NCBI GenBank assembly: GCA_964430755.1
Contig: CAYSFT010000012.1
Location: forward strand, 1 to 52,726
DNA: 52,726 bases
Direction of reading: 5' to 3'
DNA from: Flemingiibacterium sp964430755
Lineage (GTDB): Bacteria > Bacillota > Clostridia > Oscillospirales > CAG-272
In this document: in pieces, positions 6,693 to 15,958 of the stretch
Layout of the letters: each line of letters opens with the position of its first letter
Position numbering within the stretch: position 1 is the first letter of the stretch
Position numbers and translations under genes: made by a program
The notes under the pieces: model-generated
Databases searched by the model: none
What the model was told of the DNA's origin: nothing
The model's input: the letters and a program-made list of their open reading frames with translations, nothing else

Positions 6693-9002
6693 TTAATGTA
6701 TCGGTGCCTCAACTCTGATTTCCATATGGCTGCACCAGAAGTTTTCAGGCGAATTGATCTCGACAACCATGTATGATTCGTCTTGTGCTTCCACGGGAAT
6801 CTCAAACATCATCACCTTATCCTCGGTGAAAGTACCGCTCTTGGTCGGCAGACAGTCACCAACGCCGAGGAACTTACAAGGCTCCGAGTTTACAAAAACA
6901 GTCGGAGGATTCAGATATGCCTCAGTCGAGCCCGAGATGTAGAATGTAACCTTCGAGCCGGCAACAATGTCACCAACGGGAATTCTGAATGTATATACTG
7001 TATCCGGATTGATTCTGCAAGGAACAATCTGATTTTTGTAGTTTGTTTGCCAAGGAGCTCTGGTATCATTGAAGGTCGGAATAGATCTGCGGTTCATTTC
7101 GAGCACCTTTTCATAAGAGCCGAGCGTATTCCAAACAAGCCATTTACCGGTATTTCCCTCAAGACCGTAATATTTCTGTAAATGACCGTCACGAGTTATG
7201 GAAACCTTATCCTCGTCGGTAACGGGACCTGCTTCTGAGATAGTAGTATTATAATTATAATAGTATATCTTGTCTGCACCCTGCGAATATGCATTTGCTG
7301 CAATTCCGGCAAGCATATCAAGAGTCAGACCGGTTGTAGAGGTTGATGTATCGTGTCTTATGTATGCTGTGTCAATGCTTGCCGCAAGTGTAACACCGTG
7401 AGGCTCAAGGAGCGAATCCCAAAGTCTTATCGGAATATCGGTGTCAGTCGTTTCAAAGCGTCCGCCGACAGTAACGTGGTCAACAATACCCTCTGCCGCC
7501 CAGGCTACAACATCCATACCAAGCTCATAGCAAGTCATCGGGTCAGACGGAACACGAACTGCGATCTTGATCTCATGACCGTACTTTTCCTCGTATATCG
7601 CAACAACATCCTCAACATCACGCATGAACTGATTGAGAATATCAAGTCCGTTGTATTCGCCGCCGATATACCAAAGGAATGCTTCACGCTGGAAATCAAG
7701 ATCAATACCGTAGCAATCGTAACGGCTGAGTGACTCGTTTATAAGCGCAAGATAATGATCGCGCACCTCGGGATGTGTATAGTCGTAGATCTTATCCATG
7801 TAAGAAACATAGTCATGATGCTTAACGCGGTAGAATTGCGGATTCTCATGGAAGAAATCGGACATAAGCCACGATACACCGACATTACGCTCATGAGCAT
7901 CGTTCATACGGTAAGAAATCCACGGATTGATTCCGATCTCGCGGAAAAGCTCACACCAAAGACCGATATAGTCAAGGCTGAGAGTTTCCCATAAATGCTG
8001 TGCGCCTCTCGGAGCATCCGATGTTGACCAGTCAACCTCAACACCTGCTTCTTCTTTTTGATAATATTTATCAACATACGATGTCCAGACAAGTGACGGA
8101 TAAGTTGCAATTTCATTACATACGCAGAGCATCATATCGGTAACCTGCGAACCCTCATACTGCATAGCAAGGTCGATCATATCCTGAACGGTAACATCCT
8201 CCGGATTTTTACCGACGCTGTGGAGAGTACCGTCCGCGTCATTGTTCATCATGATACCGTTGATCTTATATTTGCCCTCGTCAGCTTCATCCCAATCAGA
8301 GATACCCAGAGTTTTATAAATCTGCTCGCTGACTGCTTCATAGTCAATTTCCTGTATACCGTAGATTTCGGGATTTTCATATCCCTCGGGGATGGAGTCA
8401 ACCTTTACCATCGAAAATTCGTCCATACAGAAATCCTGAATATATTCCTGACGACCTGCACCGCAGATATTGATCTTCTTCATGGTATCGGGAACCTCGA
8501 GGTAATATACAACCTTTACCCAATCACTGCCGCAGTTTATGAGTACCTCGTTATTGATCTGATTGCCAAAATCGTCGATAAACTCAAGGCGCAGACTTGT
8601 AACTTCATCCTCATAATAGGTGCGGAAATAGCCCGTGAACTTATAAATTCCCTTTGTGTAGGTAAATAGCGGTATATATTCATAACCGAAATAGTTGATT
8701 GAACGGTCGGTTGCGCGAAGATAACCACCGTTTTCGTCGTAGAGCCATTCAAGTCTCATACGCGGAACTGTATTGTGGCTATAAGGTGTCCAGTTGATTA
8801 TACAGTCAGCCTCGTCGAATGAGCTTAACGGCAGACGGTTACCTTTAACGGACTGTGCCGGTATAGACAGCGTGTCGGCAACCTTTCTCTCTTCAAGCTC
8901 ACCGCTGACACCGGTCACCAGCTTTGCACTCACGGCAGAGGTGAGAACCTGTGCCGCAAGTACTACTGTGAGAAGTACTGAAATAAGCTTTGTCTTTTTC
9001 AT
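6693..9002 (-). CDS. Secreted glycoside-hydrolase-like TIM-barrel protein with an N-terminal CBM-like module
   Basis: A 769-residue exported protein. Residues 1-26 are a signal peptide (KKTK, hydrophobic core, cleavage after SAVSA). Residues about 60-205 form a CBM4/9-like beta-sandwich ending in YIQDFCMDEF, the same signature that closes the three C-terminal modules of the neighbouring giant protein. Residues about 290-630 resemble glycosidase-type TIM barrels of the GHL10/GH10-like kind: NPWISYRMNDAH near 360, then GIDLDFQREAF near 431-441, where acidic side chains at the strand end could be catalytic. A beta-rich C-terminal domain follows. Substrate is unknown. It lies 17 nt after the giant gene, with RBS AAAGGAG, so the two are an operon. 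No anchor motif is visible. Confidence 0.7.
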   Translation of the reverse strand: MKKTKLISVLLTVVLAAQVLTSAVSAKLVTGVSGELEERKVADTLSIPAQSVKGNRLPLSSFDEADCIINWTPYSHNTVPRMRLEWLYDENGGYLRATDRSINYFGYEYIPLFTYTKGIYKFTGYFRTYYEDEVTSLRLEFIDDFGNQINNEVLINCGSDWVKVVYYLEVPDTMKKINICGAGRQEYIQDFCMDEFSMVKVDSIPEGYENPEIYGIQEIDYEAVSEQIYKTLGISDWDEADEGKYKINGIMMNNDADGTLHSVGKNPEDVTVQDMIDLAMQYEGSQVTDMMLCVCNEIATYPSLVWTSYVDKYYQKEEAGVEVDWSTSDAPRGAQHLWETLSLDYIGLWCELFREIGINPWISYRMNDAHERNVGVSWLMSDFFHENPQFYRVKHHDYVSYMDKIYDYTHPEVRDHYLALINESLSRYDCYGIDLDFQREAFLWYIGGEYNGLDILNQFMRDVEDVVAIYEEKYGHEIKIAVRVPSDPMTCYELGMDVVAWAAEGIVDHVTVGGRFETTDTDIPIRLWDSLLEPHGVTLAASIDTAYIRHDTSTSTTGLTLDMLAGIAANAYSQGADKIYYYNYNTTISEAGPVTDEDKVSITRDGHLQKYYGLEGNTGKWLVWNTLGSYEKVLEMNRRSIPTFNDTRAPWQTNYKNQIVPCRINPDTVYTFRIPVGDIVAGSKVTFYISGSTEAYLNPPTVFVNSEPCKFLGVGDCLPTKSGTFTEDKVMMFEIPVEAQDESYMVVEINSPENFWCSHMEIRVEAPIH

Positions 9003-9019
9003 GCGTTTTCTCCTTTCTG

Positions 9020-12000
9020 TTAATGAACGACCTCAACTATGAGGTTATCAATATCGAAATCCTGGATATACTCTGCATAAGGACCGCCGCAGATACCGAA
9101 CTTCAGCATACCGTCAAAGCCGGAGGTGTATGTCGCCTCAACGTGAGTCCATTCATTCGTGATCTCATATTGGTAACCGTTCTGCTTGGTAACCTCGGCT
9201 CTGACCGGAACATCTATAATTCCGGAATCAGCGACACGTACATTTATACGGTGTATACTTGTTTCTCCGGGGTTAGATGTACGAACGTCATAAGCGATTC
9301 TGACGGTCTGTCCCTTTTCAAGAGTGATACCGCTTGTCAGAACAATGCTCTGGTAATTACGTGTGCGCTCGGTGTTGCGAAGGAAGCCGTTACCGTCTTC
9401 AACAACGCGGACTACCTTACCTGCACCGGAATCCGGAGTCCACTTCGCGGTTGCCATCAACGGATCCTCGAAGTCACCGTCGTTGTATTCACCGAGATGT
9501 AAACCGTAATTGAGTCTGACTATCTTGAAGTTGTCAATATCGTAATCCTGGATACATTCCACATACGGACCTCCGCAGATACCGAAGCGGAATTTACCGG
9601 TTACGGTTGCAACAAACGTCGTTTCAACGTGCTTCCATTCATTATCAACATCAATATGCCGTGCGTTAGTATCAGATCCACCGACTGTAAATGTTATATC
9701 AACGAGATCTTTGCTGTCTCCCTCATAGTAATGTGCACGTGCGATCGTCGTTTCATCCTTATTGGATGTACGTATATCGAATGTTACTTTGTAAGCAACG
9801 CCTGCGATTATATCCTCGGGAAGCGTATAGTAAAGACTGATATAGTTTTTGGTACGCTTGGTGCTGCGCATGAAGGTATTACCGTCCTCGGTAACTCTGT
9901 CGATAACACCTGCACCGCTTTCGGGGTTCCAGTTGTTAAGGCTCGATTCTTTCTCGAAATCACCCTCGGTATCAAGCTCGAGATCGTAGGGATTCGCAGC
10001 CTGGTCGGTGAGCGTGAGATTTCTCATGTCGTAATCCTGCGTGTACCAGGCAACAGGACCGCCCATAACTGTAAATTCAAGAGGAGTCTTTTCGCTGAGT
10101 TCAAACGTCACTTCAACCTTTTTCCATTCGTCCGTAACAGTGAAGAGGAGAAGCTGACCGCCAACGTATACACGAAGAACGGTGGTTTCGCCCTCGTTTG
10201 CCGCACGGAATTCACCGGAGAAGGTGTAAACGCCCGAACGGAGTGCAACATTGGGTGAATATGTGAAGCCGGTTGCATTATTGGTAATGTCACGTGCCGA
10301 AGCAATGACAGCGCCATCGTCATCGTATCTGAACGAAAGAGACTGATCGCCGTAAAGCCAGTTTGACTTGCGGATAACCTGCACTACATTAACGAGATTA
10401 CCCTCCGTCGGAGCAATAGGCATTTCGTTAAGCGGAAGCTCAACTCTGACTCCGGCGTAATCTCTGATGTGAGGACGTCCCTCATCACGTGCCTTCATGA
10501 GCATGAGAAGAACTATAATCGTTCCGGCATTGACTTCGGAGAGCTCCACATAACGTTCAACCTGCTCAACGTAAATATTTGTAAACTCAAGATCCATATC
10601 GCAGTCGAGCATAAGCATAAGGTCGCTGACACTTAAACCGTCAACCACTGTATCGAGAACAAATGTAACCTCGCTCCATACGTTCGTGAGGTTTACGCTG
10701 TCGGAACCGTTTATTGTTACGAGAGGAGCTCCGGCAAGCGATGCCGAAAGAGCCGCTGTCTCACCGTTATCACCGTTGATACGGAAATTACCGGTTATGT
10801 AGTAAACGCCTGCTTCGAGCGTATCGGAAATTACAGGAGAGATAGCTGTGTTTACGCCTTCAGCTCCCTCTGCGCGGAAATAATTCGGAATTGCAACGCG
10901 TTCTGTAAAGCTTGCCGAATTGATGTACAGCTTATCGGTGTACCAGTTATCAAGCGAAAGCTCGCTGTCATCTATGATAACCTCGCCGGTGTCGGTTCTG
11001 ACAAGTGTAAGTCCGCCAACCTCAACCGGATTCTTCAATGAATGGAAACGAATACCTTTGTCGGCAATGTTTCGAACGCTGCCATCAAGAGTAAAGGTTA
11101 TTGTATAACGCTGCCATTCGTTTGTGAGCTCAAGCTTACCGTTTGCCGCAGTTCCGCCTTCAATCGCGGAAACATTAACAAATCCCAGCGAATCATCGCC
11201 CGTAGTGCCGAGCTTTGTGAGAATGAACTCAGACGAGAATTCAGTGCCGAGAGTGACAATCACAGCATCAAGCGCATCGGTTGCCGAACGTATGGAGAAG
11301 CTCAACTCATATGTACCGCCGTCACCGTTTGTGATAGCGTCTGTGAGCGCATCGCTGCGATAACCGAAACCGTAGGAGGTCTTACCGTTATTGTTAGTGT
11401 CCTGTGCATAGAGATATGATGAAAATTCGATGCTTTCTTCAACGCAAACAACAGGATCGCCGTTTGCAGTTGTCCATTCGTCTATATCATATTTTGACAG
11501 CTCCTGAACTGTGAGTTCAGTGAAATCAAACGTATACGGACCGTCAATTGCAATAACAATGTCAGAAAGCTTGGTGGACTTCTTGAGTCTGACTGTAAGC
11601 TCAACAGTTGACCAATCGCCTGTGAGCGCAACAGCATCACTTGCCAAGCCGTTTGCCGATGCGGTGAGATTTGCAGCAGAGCCGGCACGGAAATCACCTT
11701 TTATCTTGTAAATACCCATCGGAAGCACTTCATCAGAGCCGAATTTAACAGCTGTGTTTGCGCCGGAGATGGACTCTGCATGATAATAATCCGCGATAAA
11801 GGGTTTAGCCTCGAGGCTTGCAGTGTTAACATAGTTTTTGTCAGTATACCAATTGTCGATATTAAGATTCTTATCATCAATAATAACTTCGGCTGTGTCG
11901 GTTCTGACGAGATAAAGTCCGCCAACCTCAAAAGGAATATTGAGACCGTGGAAACGGATACCCTTGCCTGCGATGTCTCTTACTGCACCGTCAAGAGTAA

Positions 12001-15000
12001 AGTTGATTGTGTATTTCTGCCATTCAGCCGTCGGAGCAAGGAACTGCGAGCCGTACTGATTAAATACAGTGTCACCGTCAATTGAAGTTACTGTAACAGA
12101 GTCATCGCTTCCACCGTTGCCGACTGCGCTGAGAATATACTCAGAGGAATACTCTGAACCGAGAGTAATAGTTACATTATTAAGATCACCCGTGTAACTT
12201 GCCTCGGGATTGAAACGCAGCCACATTGAAAGCTCGTATTCGCCGGCTTCTGTCAGAACTGCATTGGTGAGCGCGTCACTGCGATAACCGAAGCCATAGG
12301 AAGCCTTGCCGTTATCTGCATTATCGGAAGCATGAATATAATTTGTAAACTCTGCCTTTTCGCTTATCTTAACAGTAGGCTCATCGTTCAGATACTTGTA
12401 ATCTGCAGAATAGTCCTGAACCTTTGTGAGCGTTAAATTAACGAAATCGAAATTATAAGAGCCGTTGAGAGCAAAGCTGATGTCGGAAAGCGGAATTTCC
12501 TTTTTAACGGGGAGCATAAGCTTTGCATCCGACCAGATTGTATTAATGTCAACAGTCGAGCACGCCGCGTCACCAACCGAAACAGTTAAAGTTGCAACAG
12601 CGCCGGCACGGAATTTACCGCTTACCTCGTAAACACCGATCGGAAGCTTTTCGTCAGAGCCGGGCTTTATGGCAGTATCTTCGCCGTCAATCGCCTCTGC
12701 GCGGTAATATTCGTTTATAACGGGACGGCTTTCAAAGCTTGCCGAATCAATATAGATCTTATCGGTGTACCATTCGCCGTCAACACCGTCGCCGATTATC
12801 GAAGCCTCGTTACCCGCGTCGATTCTCTTAAGCGAAAGAGCCGCAACGTCGATCGGATTGTTTATTGAATGGAATCTGATACCTCTTTCGGCGATATTGC
12901 GAACACCGCCGTCAATTGTGAATGTGATCGTATACTTCTCCCATTCGGATGAAAGCATGATCTTACCGCTCTGCGCACCGACTCCCTCGATAGCGGAAAC
13001 AATGACATTGCCTATTGCCGCATCACCGGAAGTGCCGATCTTGGTGAGAATATATTCAGATGAAAATTCACTGCCGATAGTAACAATAATGTCATCAAGC
13101 GCTTCTGTTGCAGAACGAGTATAGAAAGAGAGCTCGTATGTACCGCCGTCACCGTTTGTTATGGCATTGGTGAGTGCATCACTGCGATAACCGAAGCCGG
13201 AAACATTTCTACCGTTATCGGCATTGCTTTGCGCATTGAGATATGTTGTGAACGGGAGATTTTCATTAACCTTTGTAACGGGATCTCCGTTCAGATACTG
13301 ATAATCGGATGTGAAGTCTATAATCTTTTCAAACTTGATATCAGTGAAATCAACATTGCAAGCCTTATCAAGTGCAAGCTTGATATCGGAATACGGAGTA
13401 TCTTCTCTTAATTTGAGAGTAAGCTTACCTGCTGCCCAGCTTGTTGTGATGTCAATCGACTCGCTGAATTCTTCGCCGACAGAAGCCGTAAGCGTTGCAG
13501 CCTCATCAGCACGGAACTTTGCACTGATGGAATAAACACCCATCGGAAGGATCTCATCAGAGCCGGAGCTTATAACGGTATTCTCGCCGGAAACCGCCTC
13601 AGCAGAGTAATAATTCGCGATATAAGATAAAGTTTCGAATTTCGCCGAATTGATGTAAAGCTTATCTGTATACCATTCGCCGGCAATACCGTCGCCAACA
13701 ATCTCCGCTTCATTGCCTGCGTCGATTCTCTTTAACGTAAGAGCCGCAACGTCGGTCGGGTTCTTCATCAGGTGGAATCTGATACCTCTCGCAGAGATAT
13801 TGCGCACACCTCTGTCAAGCGTGAATGTTATTGTATATTTCTGCCATTCGGTCGAAAGTGCAAGCTTGCCGTTTGCCACAGCTCCGCCCTCGATAGAGGA
13901 AACCGTAACATTACCAATTCCTGCATCGCCGGTGGTGCCAACCTTTGTGAGAATAAACTCGGAGGAATATTCGCTTCCGAGAGTAAGAACAATATTGTCA
14001 AGAGCCTCGGTTGCGCTTCGAGCATAGAAGGAAAGCTCGAATGTACCGCCGTCACCGTTTGTAATCGCGTTTGTAAGCGCATTGCTGCAATAACCAAAGC
14101 CGAAAGAGGTCTTGGAATTGTTCTTGCTGTCTGTTGCGTGCAGATATGTGTCAAAATCTACATCTTCGCTGATTTCGATAACGGGATCGCCGTTCTGATT
14201 CTTATATTCGTCGGTGAAGCTCATTATCTTGGCAAGCTTCACGTTGGCAAGATCAAGTGCACGTGCTTCATCAAGAGTGAAGCTGATATCGCCGAGAGTC
14301 AGACCGTCCTGTCTTATATCAAGCGTGAATGATGCGCTTGTCCAGTCGTTTGTAATGCTGAAGGAGCCGTCCGCTGTTATAGTTCCTGCAGCTGCAGTAA
14401 GATTTGCTGTGTTGCCGCCTGACGGAGAATCAACCCATTCTTCCCAGACGATATCGCCGAGACGGAAATCACCGGTGAGCTTATAAACACCGCGCTCAAG
14501 TGCAGTATCAGCCTCAGGCGCATATGAAACGACTGTATCGCCATCAACTGCCGCCGCATGGAAGAACGCGCTTTCGGTTTTGGCACTTACCGAAGCGTTG
14601 GTGCTGTTATAAACCTTGTGATTAAACCAATTGCCGACAAGGTTATCTTTGATAATATTCTTTGCGCCGTCTGCGGGGACATAACCGTCCTCGGCGGTGA
14701 GCTTTGCTTCATAAAGCGAGAGTCCGTCTATATCGAACGGAGCACCGTCACCGTCTGCCACACTGACAGGCTTGAAGACCACGCCGCCGTGCAGTATATC
14801 CTCTGCGCGGAAAGGAACCTCTGCAAGAGTTGTAAAAATAGAGGTGTACTCAGTCCATGTGTCTGAAAGTGTAACATTGCCGGTGGTTTCATCAACACCG
14901 TTCTTGCTTACGGCAAGCACCTCTATATTTGTGTTTGTTCCCTTTTTGAAGAGAATGTCTGTGCCAACACCGTAACCAAGATACAGAGCCAATGTGTTTT

Positions 15001-15370
15001 CAATTTTCACATCGGTCTTGTATGCAGGCGTTGAACGGAGCCACACCGTAAATTTGTATGTCTTACCTGCAGGCAGAGTAACCTTGTCAGTGTACGCGCC
15101 TCCTGCAACATATTGACTTGTCGGAGCGGAATTGTTTACATGGAAATATTCATTATCTCCGTCCGCTGTCTGTTTTCCGTCACCAACCGCGTCAATTTCG
15201 GCTGCGGCGGAGCTGCCGTCATAAGTCCATCCCTCGTCAAGAACATGAACATCCGACGAAGCATCAGCAGTTTCCGTGTCAATCGCTGTATCGGCAAAAG
15301 CACCGATCGGCAAATATGAGCACGTAAGTGCCGAAGCAAGCAATAATGACGTAAGTCGCTTCATTTTCAT
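9020..15370 (-). CDS. Giant secreted protein of tandem carbohydrate-binding-like modules
   Basis: A 2116-residue exported protein with no recognisable catalytic domain. A signal peptide (about 1-26, ending GAFADT) is followed by a divergent pair of beta-sandwich modules (about 40-380). Then come four tandem units of about 300 residues (near 383-1600), each with module A (GFGYRSDALTNA, GGTYELSF, EWQKYTITF, GIRFH) and module B (a WYTDK segment, YYxAE, GVY, FRAG). A linker near 1608-1640 is followed by three CBM4/9-like modules (about 1657-1785, 1795-1952 and 1963-2116), each with the motif QDYDIDN or a variant of it. That is about 13 sandwich domains. No LPXTG, SLH, dockerin or cohesin is seen. 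It may be a glycan-binding scaffold or adhesin. RBS AGGAGG supports the start. Confidence 0.7.
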   Translation of the reverse strand: MKMKRLTSLLLASALTCSYLPIGAFADTAIDTETADASSDVHVLDEGWTYDGSSAAAEIDAVGDGKQTADGDNEYFHVNNSAPTSQYVAGGAYTDKVTLPAGKTYKFTVWLRSTPAYKTDVKIENTLALYLGYGVGTDILFKKGTNTNIEVLAVSKNGVDETTGNVTLSDTWTEYTSIFTTLAEVPFRAEDILHGGVVFKPVSVADGDGAPFDIDGLSLYEAKLTAEDGYVPADGAKNIIKDNLVGNWFNHKVYNSTNASVSAKTESAFFHAAAVDGDTVVSYAPEADTALERGVYKLTGDFRLGDIVWEEWVDSPSGGNTANLTAAAGTITADGSFSITNDWTSASFTLDIRQDGLTLGDISFTLDEARALDLANVKLAKIMSFTDEYKNQNGDPVIEISEDVDFDTYLHATDSKNNSKTSFGFGYCSNALTNAITNGDGGTFELSFYARSATEALDNIVLTLGSEYSSEFILTKVGTTGDAGIGNVTVSSIEGGAVANGKLALSTEWQKYTITFTLDRGVRNISARGIRFHLMKNPTDVAALTLKRIDAGNEAEIVGDGIAGEWYTDKLYINSAKFETLSYIANYYSAEAVSGENTVISSGSDEILPMGVYSISAKFRADEAATLTASVGEEFSESIDITTSWAAGKLTLKLREDTPYSDIKLALDKACNVDFTDIKFEKIIDFTSDYQYLNGDPVTKVNENLPFTTYLNAQSNADNGRNVSGFGYRSDALTNAITNGDGGTYELSFYTRSATEALDDIIVTIGSEFSSEYILTKIGTSGDAAIGNVIVSAIEGVGAQSGKIMLSSEWEKYTITFTIDGGVRNIAERGIRFHSINNPIDVAALSLKRIDAGNEASIIGDGVDGEWYTDKIYIDSASFESRPVINEYYRAEAIDGEDTAIKPGSDEKLPIGVYEVSGKFRAGAVATLTVSVGDAACSTVDINTIWSDAKLMLPVKKEIPLSDISFALNGSYNFDFVNLTLTKVQDYSADYKYLNDEPTVKISEKAEFTNYIHASDNADNGKASYGFGYRSDALTNAVLTEAGEYELSMWLRFNPEASYTGDLNNVTITLGSEYSSEYILSAVGNGGSDDSVTVTSIDGDTVFNQYGSQFLAPTAEWQKYTINFTLDGAVRDIAGKGIRFHGLNIPFEVGGLYLVRTDTAEVIIDDKNLNIDNWYTDKNYVNTASLEAKPFIADYYHAESISGANTAVKFGSDEVLPMGIYKIKGDFRAGSAANLTASANGLASDAVALTGDWSTVELTVRLKKSTKLSDIVIAIDGPYTFDFTELTVQELSKYDIDEWTTANGDPVVCVEESIEFSSYLYAQDTNNNGKTSYGFGYRSDALTDAITNGDGGTYELSFSIRSATDALDAVIVTLGTEFSSEFILTKLGTTGDDSLGFVNVSAIEGGTAANGKLELTNEWQRYTITFTLDGSVRNIADKGIRFHSLKNPVEVGGLTLVRTDTGEVIIDDSELSLDNWYTDKLYINSASFTERVAIPNYFRAEGAEGVNTAISPVISDTLEAGVYYITGNFRINGDNGETAALSASLAGAPLVTINGSDSVNLTNVWSEVTFVLDTVVDGLSVSDLMLMLDCDMDLEFTNIYVEQVERYVELSEVNAGTIIVLLMLMKARDEGRPHIRDYAGVRVELPLNEMPIAPTEGNLVNVVQVIRKSNWLYGDQSLSFRYDDDGAVIASARDITNNATGFTYSPNVALRSGVYTFSGEFRAANEGETTVLRVYVGGQLLLFTVTDEWKKVEVTFELSEKTPLEFTVMGGPVAWYTQDYDMRNLTLTDQAANPYDLELDTEGDFEKESSLNNWNPESGAGVIDRVTEDGNTFMRSTKRTKNYISLYYTLPEDIIAGVAYKVTFDIRTSNKDETTIARAHYYEGDSKDLVDITFTVGGSDTNARHIDVDNEWKHVETTFVATVTGKFRFGICGGPYVECIQDYDIDNFKIVRLNYGLHLGEYNDGDFEDPLMATAKWTPDSGAGKVVRVVEDGNGFLRNTERTRNYQSIVLTSGITLEKGQTVRIAYDVRTSNPGETSIHRINVRVADSGIIDVPVRAEVTKQNGYQYEITNEWTHVEATYTSGFDGMLKFGICGGPYAEYIQDFDIDNLIVEVVH
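10570..14222 (-). repeat. Four tandem ~0.9-kb coding repeats inside the giant gene
   Basis: Units begin near 14222, 13319, 12413 and 11494, so the period is about 903-925 bp. The same motifs recur in each: the GFGYRSDALT block near 14100, 13190, 12290 and 11365. Units 1, 2 and 4 are closest; unit 3 carries a variant A module lacking the NGDGGT segment. Expansion or contraction by recombination is plausible. Confidence 0.8.
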
Positions 15371-15427
15371 AGAATTTTCCTCCTAAAAAAATAATATATT
15401 GAAAACAAATACATTATAGGTATAAAT

Positions 15428-15456
15428 ATTATACCATAGCCAATTAAAGAACACAA
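15428..15456 (-). promoter_or_regulatory. Promoter of the giant-protein operon
   Basis: On the minus strand TTGTGT (15456-15451) and TATAAT (15433-15428) separated by 17 nt, about 60 nt upstream of the start codon. It lies immediately downstream (in transcript direction) of the duplicated element at 15472. Confidence 0.7.
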
Positions 15457-15471
15457 TACACAATTAGACAT

Positions 15472-15550
15472 AAAACTTATGTTTTTAGACAACAATTTAT
15501 GAGTGACAACAGGATAAATATTAATATTGCATATATATATTGTATCATCT
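15472..15550. repeat. Imperfect direct repeat, copy 1 (regulatory element candidate)
   Basis: About 60-75 bp that recur, roughly 80% identical over the first 58 bp, at 15707. Shared blocks are GTTTTTAG, CAAC and AGTGACAACAG. Each copy contains a dyad (here ACTTATG and TATGAGT). It ends 16 nt upstream of the -35 box of the giant gene, where an activator or repressor would sit. The rest of 15371-15958 is AT-rich and shows no gene. Confidence 0.55.
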
Positions 15551-15706
15551 TCTGCCAAGTGAAACAAGACATTTTATTCATAATTCAAGCCAAAAACCTG
15601 TTTTACCACTTTTCTATAATAATTGTACCATAATCCTATAATATTTTATAGCAATTCTTGCACCAAATAATAGCACTATTTTACCAATACTATATTTTTA
15701 AATGCA

Positions 15707-15785
15707 AAAACTTACGTTTTTAGGCAACGCTTCATAAGTGACAACAGCATAAGCTTTACATTACATATGTATCATATCACATCCT
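15707..15785. repeat. Imperfect direct repeat, copy 2
   Basis: Second copy of the element at 15472, 235 bp away in the same orientation. Its dyad reads ACTTACG and CATAAGT. Differences between copies fall in the dyad arms and spacer, while AGTGACAACAG is unchanged apart from the next base. Confidence 0.55.
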
Positions 15786-15901
15786 CTGTGTTTCTCGTGC
15801 ATTTTCATTGTAAAGTTATACTCTTTTCTCAATTTTATCACACTCCCACTTGCCAGTCAATGCATAAAACGGGCATTTTTTGCACTTTTTGATATTCTTT
15901 C

Positions 15902-15941
15902 AAAAAAAGATCACCGCCGTGCAGAAAAGCTAAGCGGTGAT
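15902..15941 (-). terminator. Terminator of the GH3 gene
   Basis: ATCACCGC (15910-15917) pairs perfectly with GCGGTGAT (15934-15941). On the minus strand it is followed by C and seven T residues. Confidence 0.85.
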
Positions 15942-15958
15942 TCGAAGTTTAATTGCTG

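Noticed and set aside
10570..14222. Regular DNA repeats considered as a CRISPR array
   Set aside because: The period is about 0.9 kb and the repeats are coding, in frame, with amino-acid-level conservation; no short repeat/spacer pattern and no cas genes.
13772..14332. Plus-strand open frames within the giant secreted protein gene
   Set aside because: Mirror frames of the tandem repeats; they recur with the repeat period and show no start signals or protein motifs.
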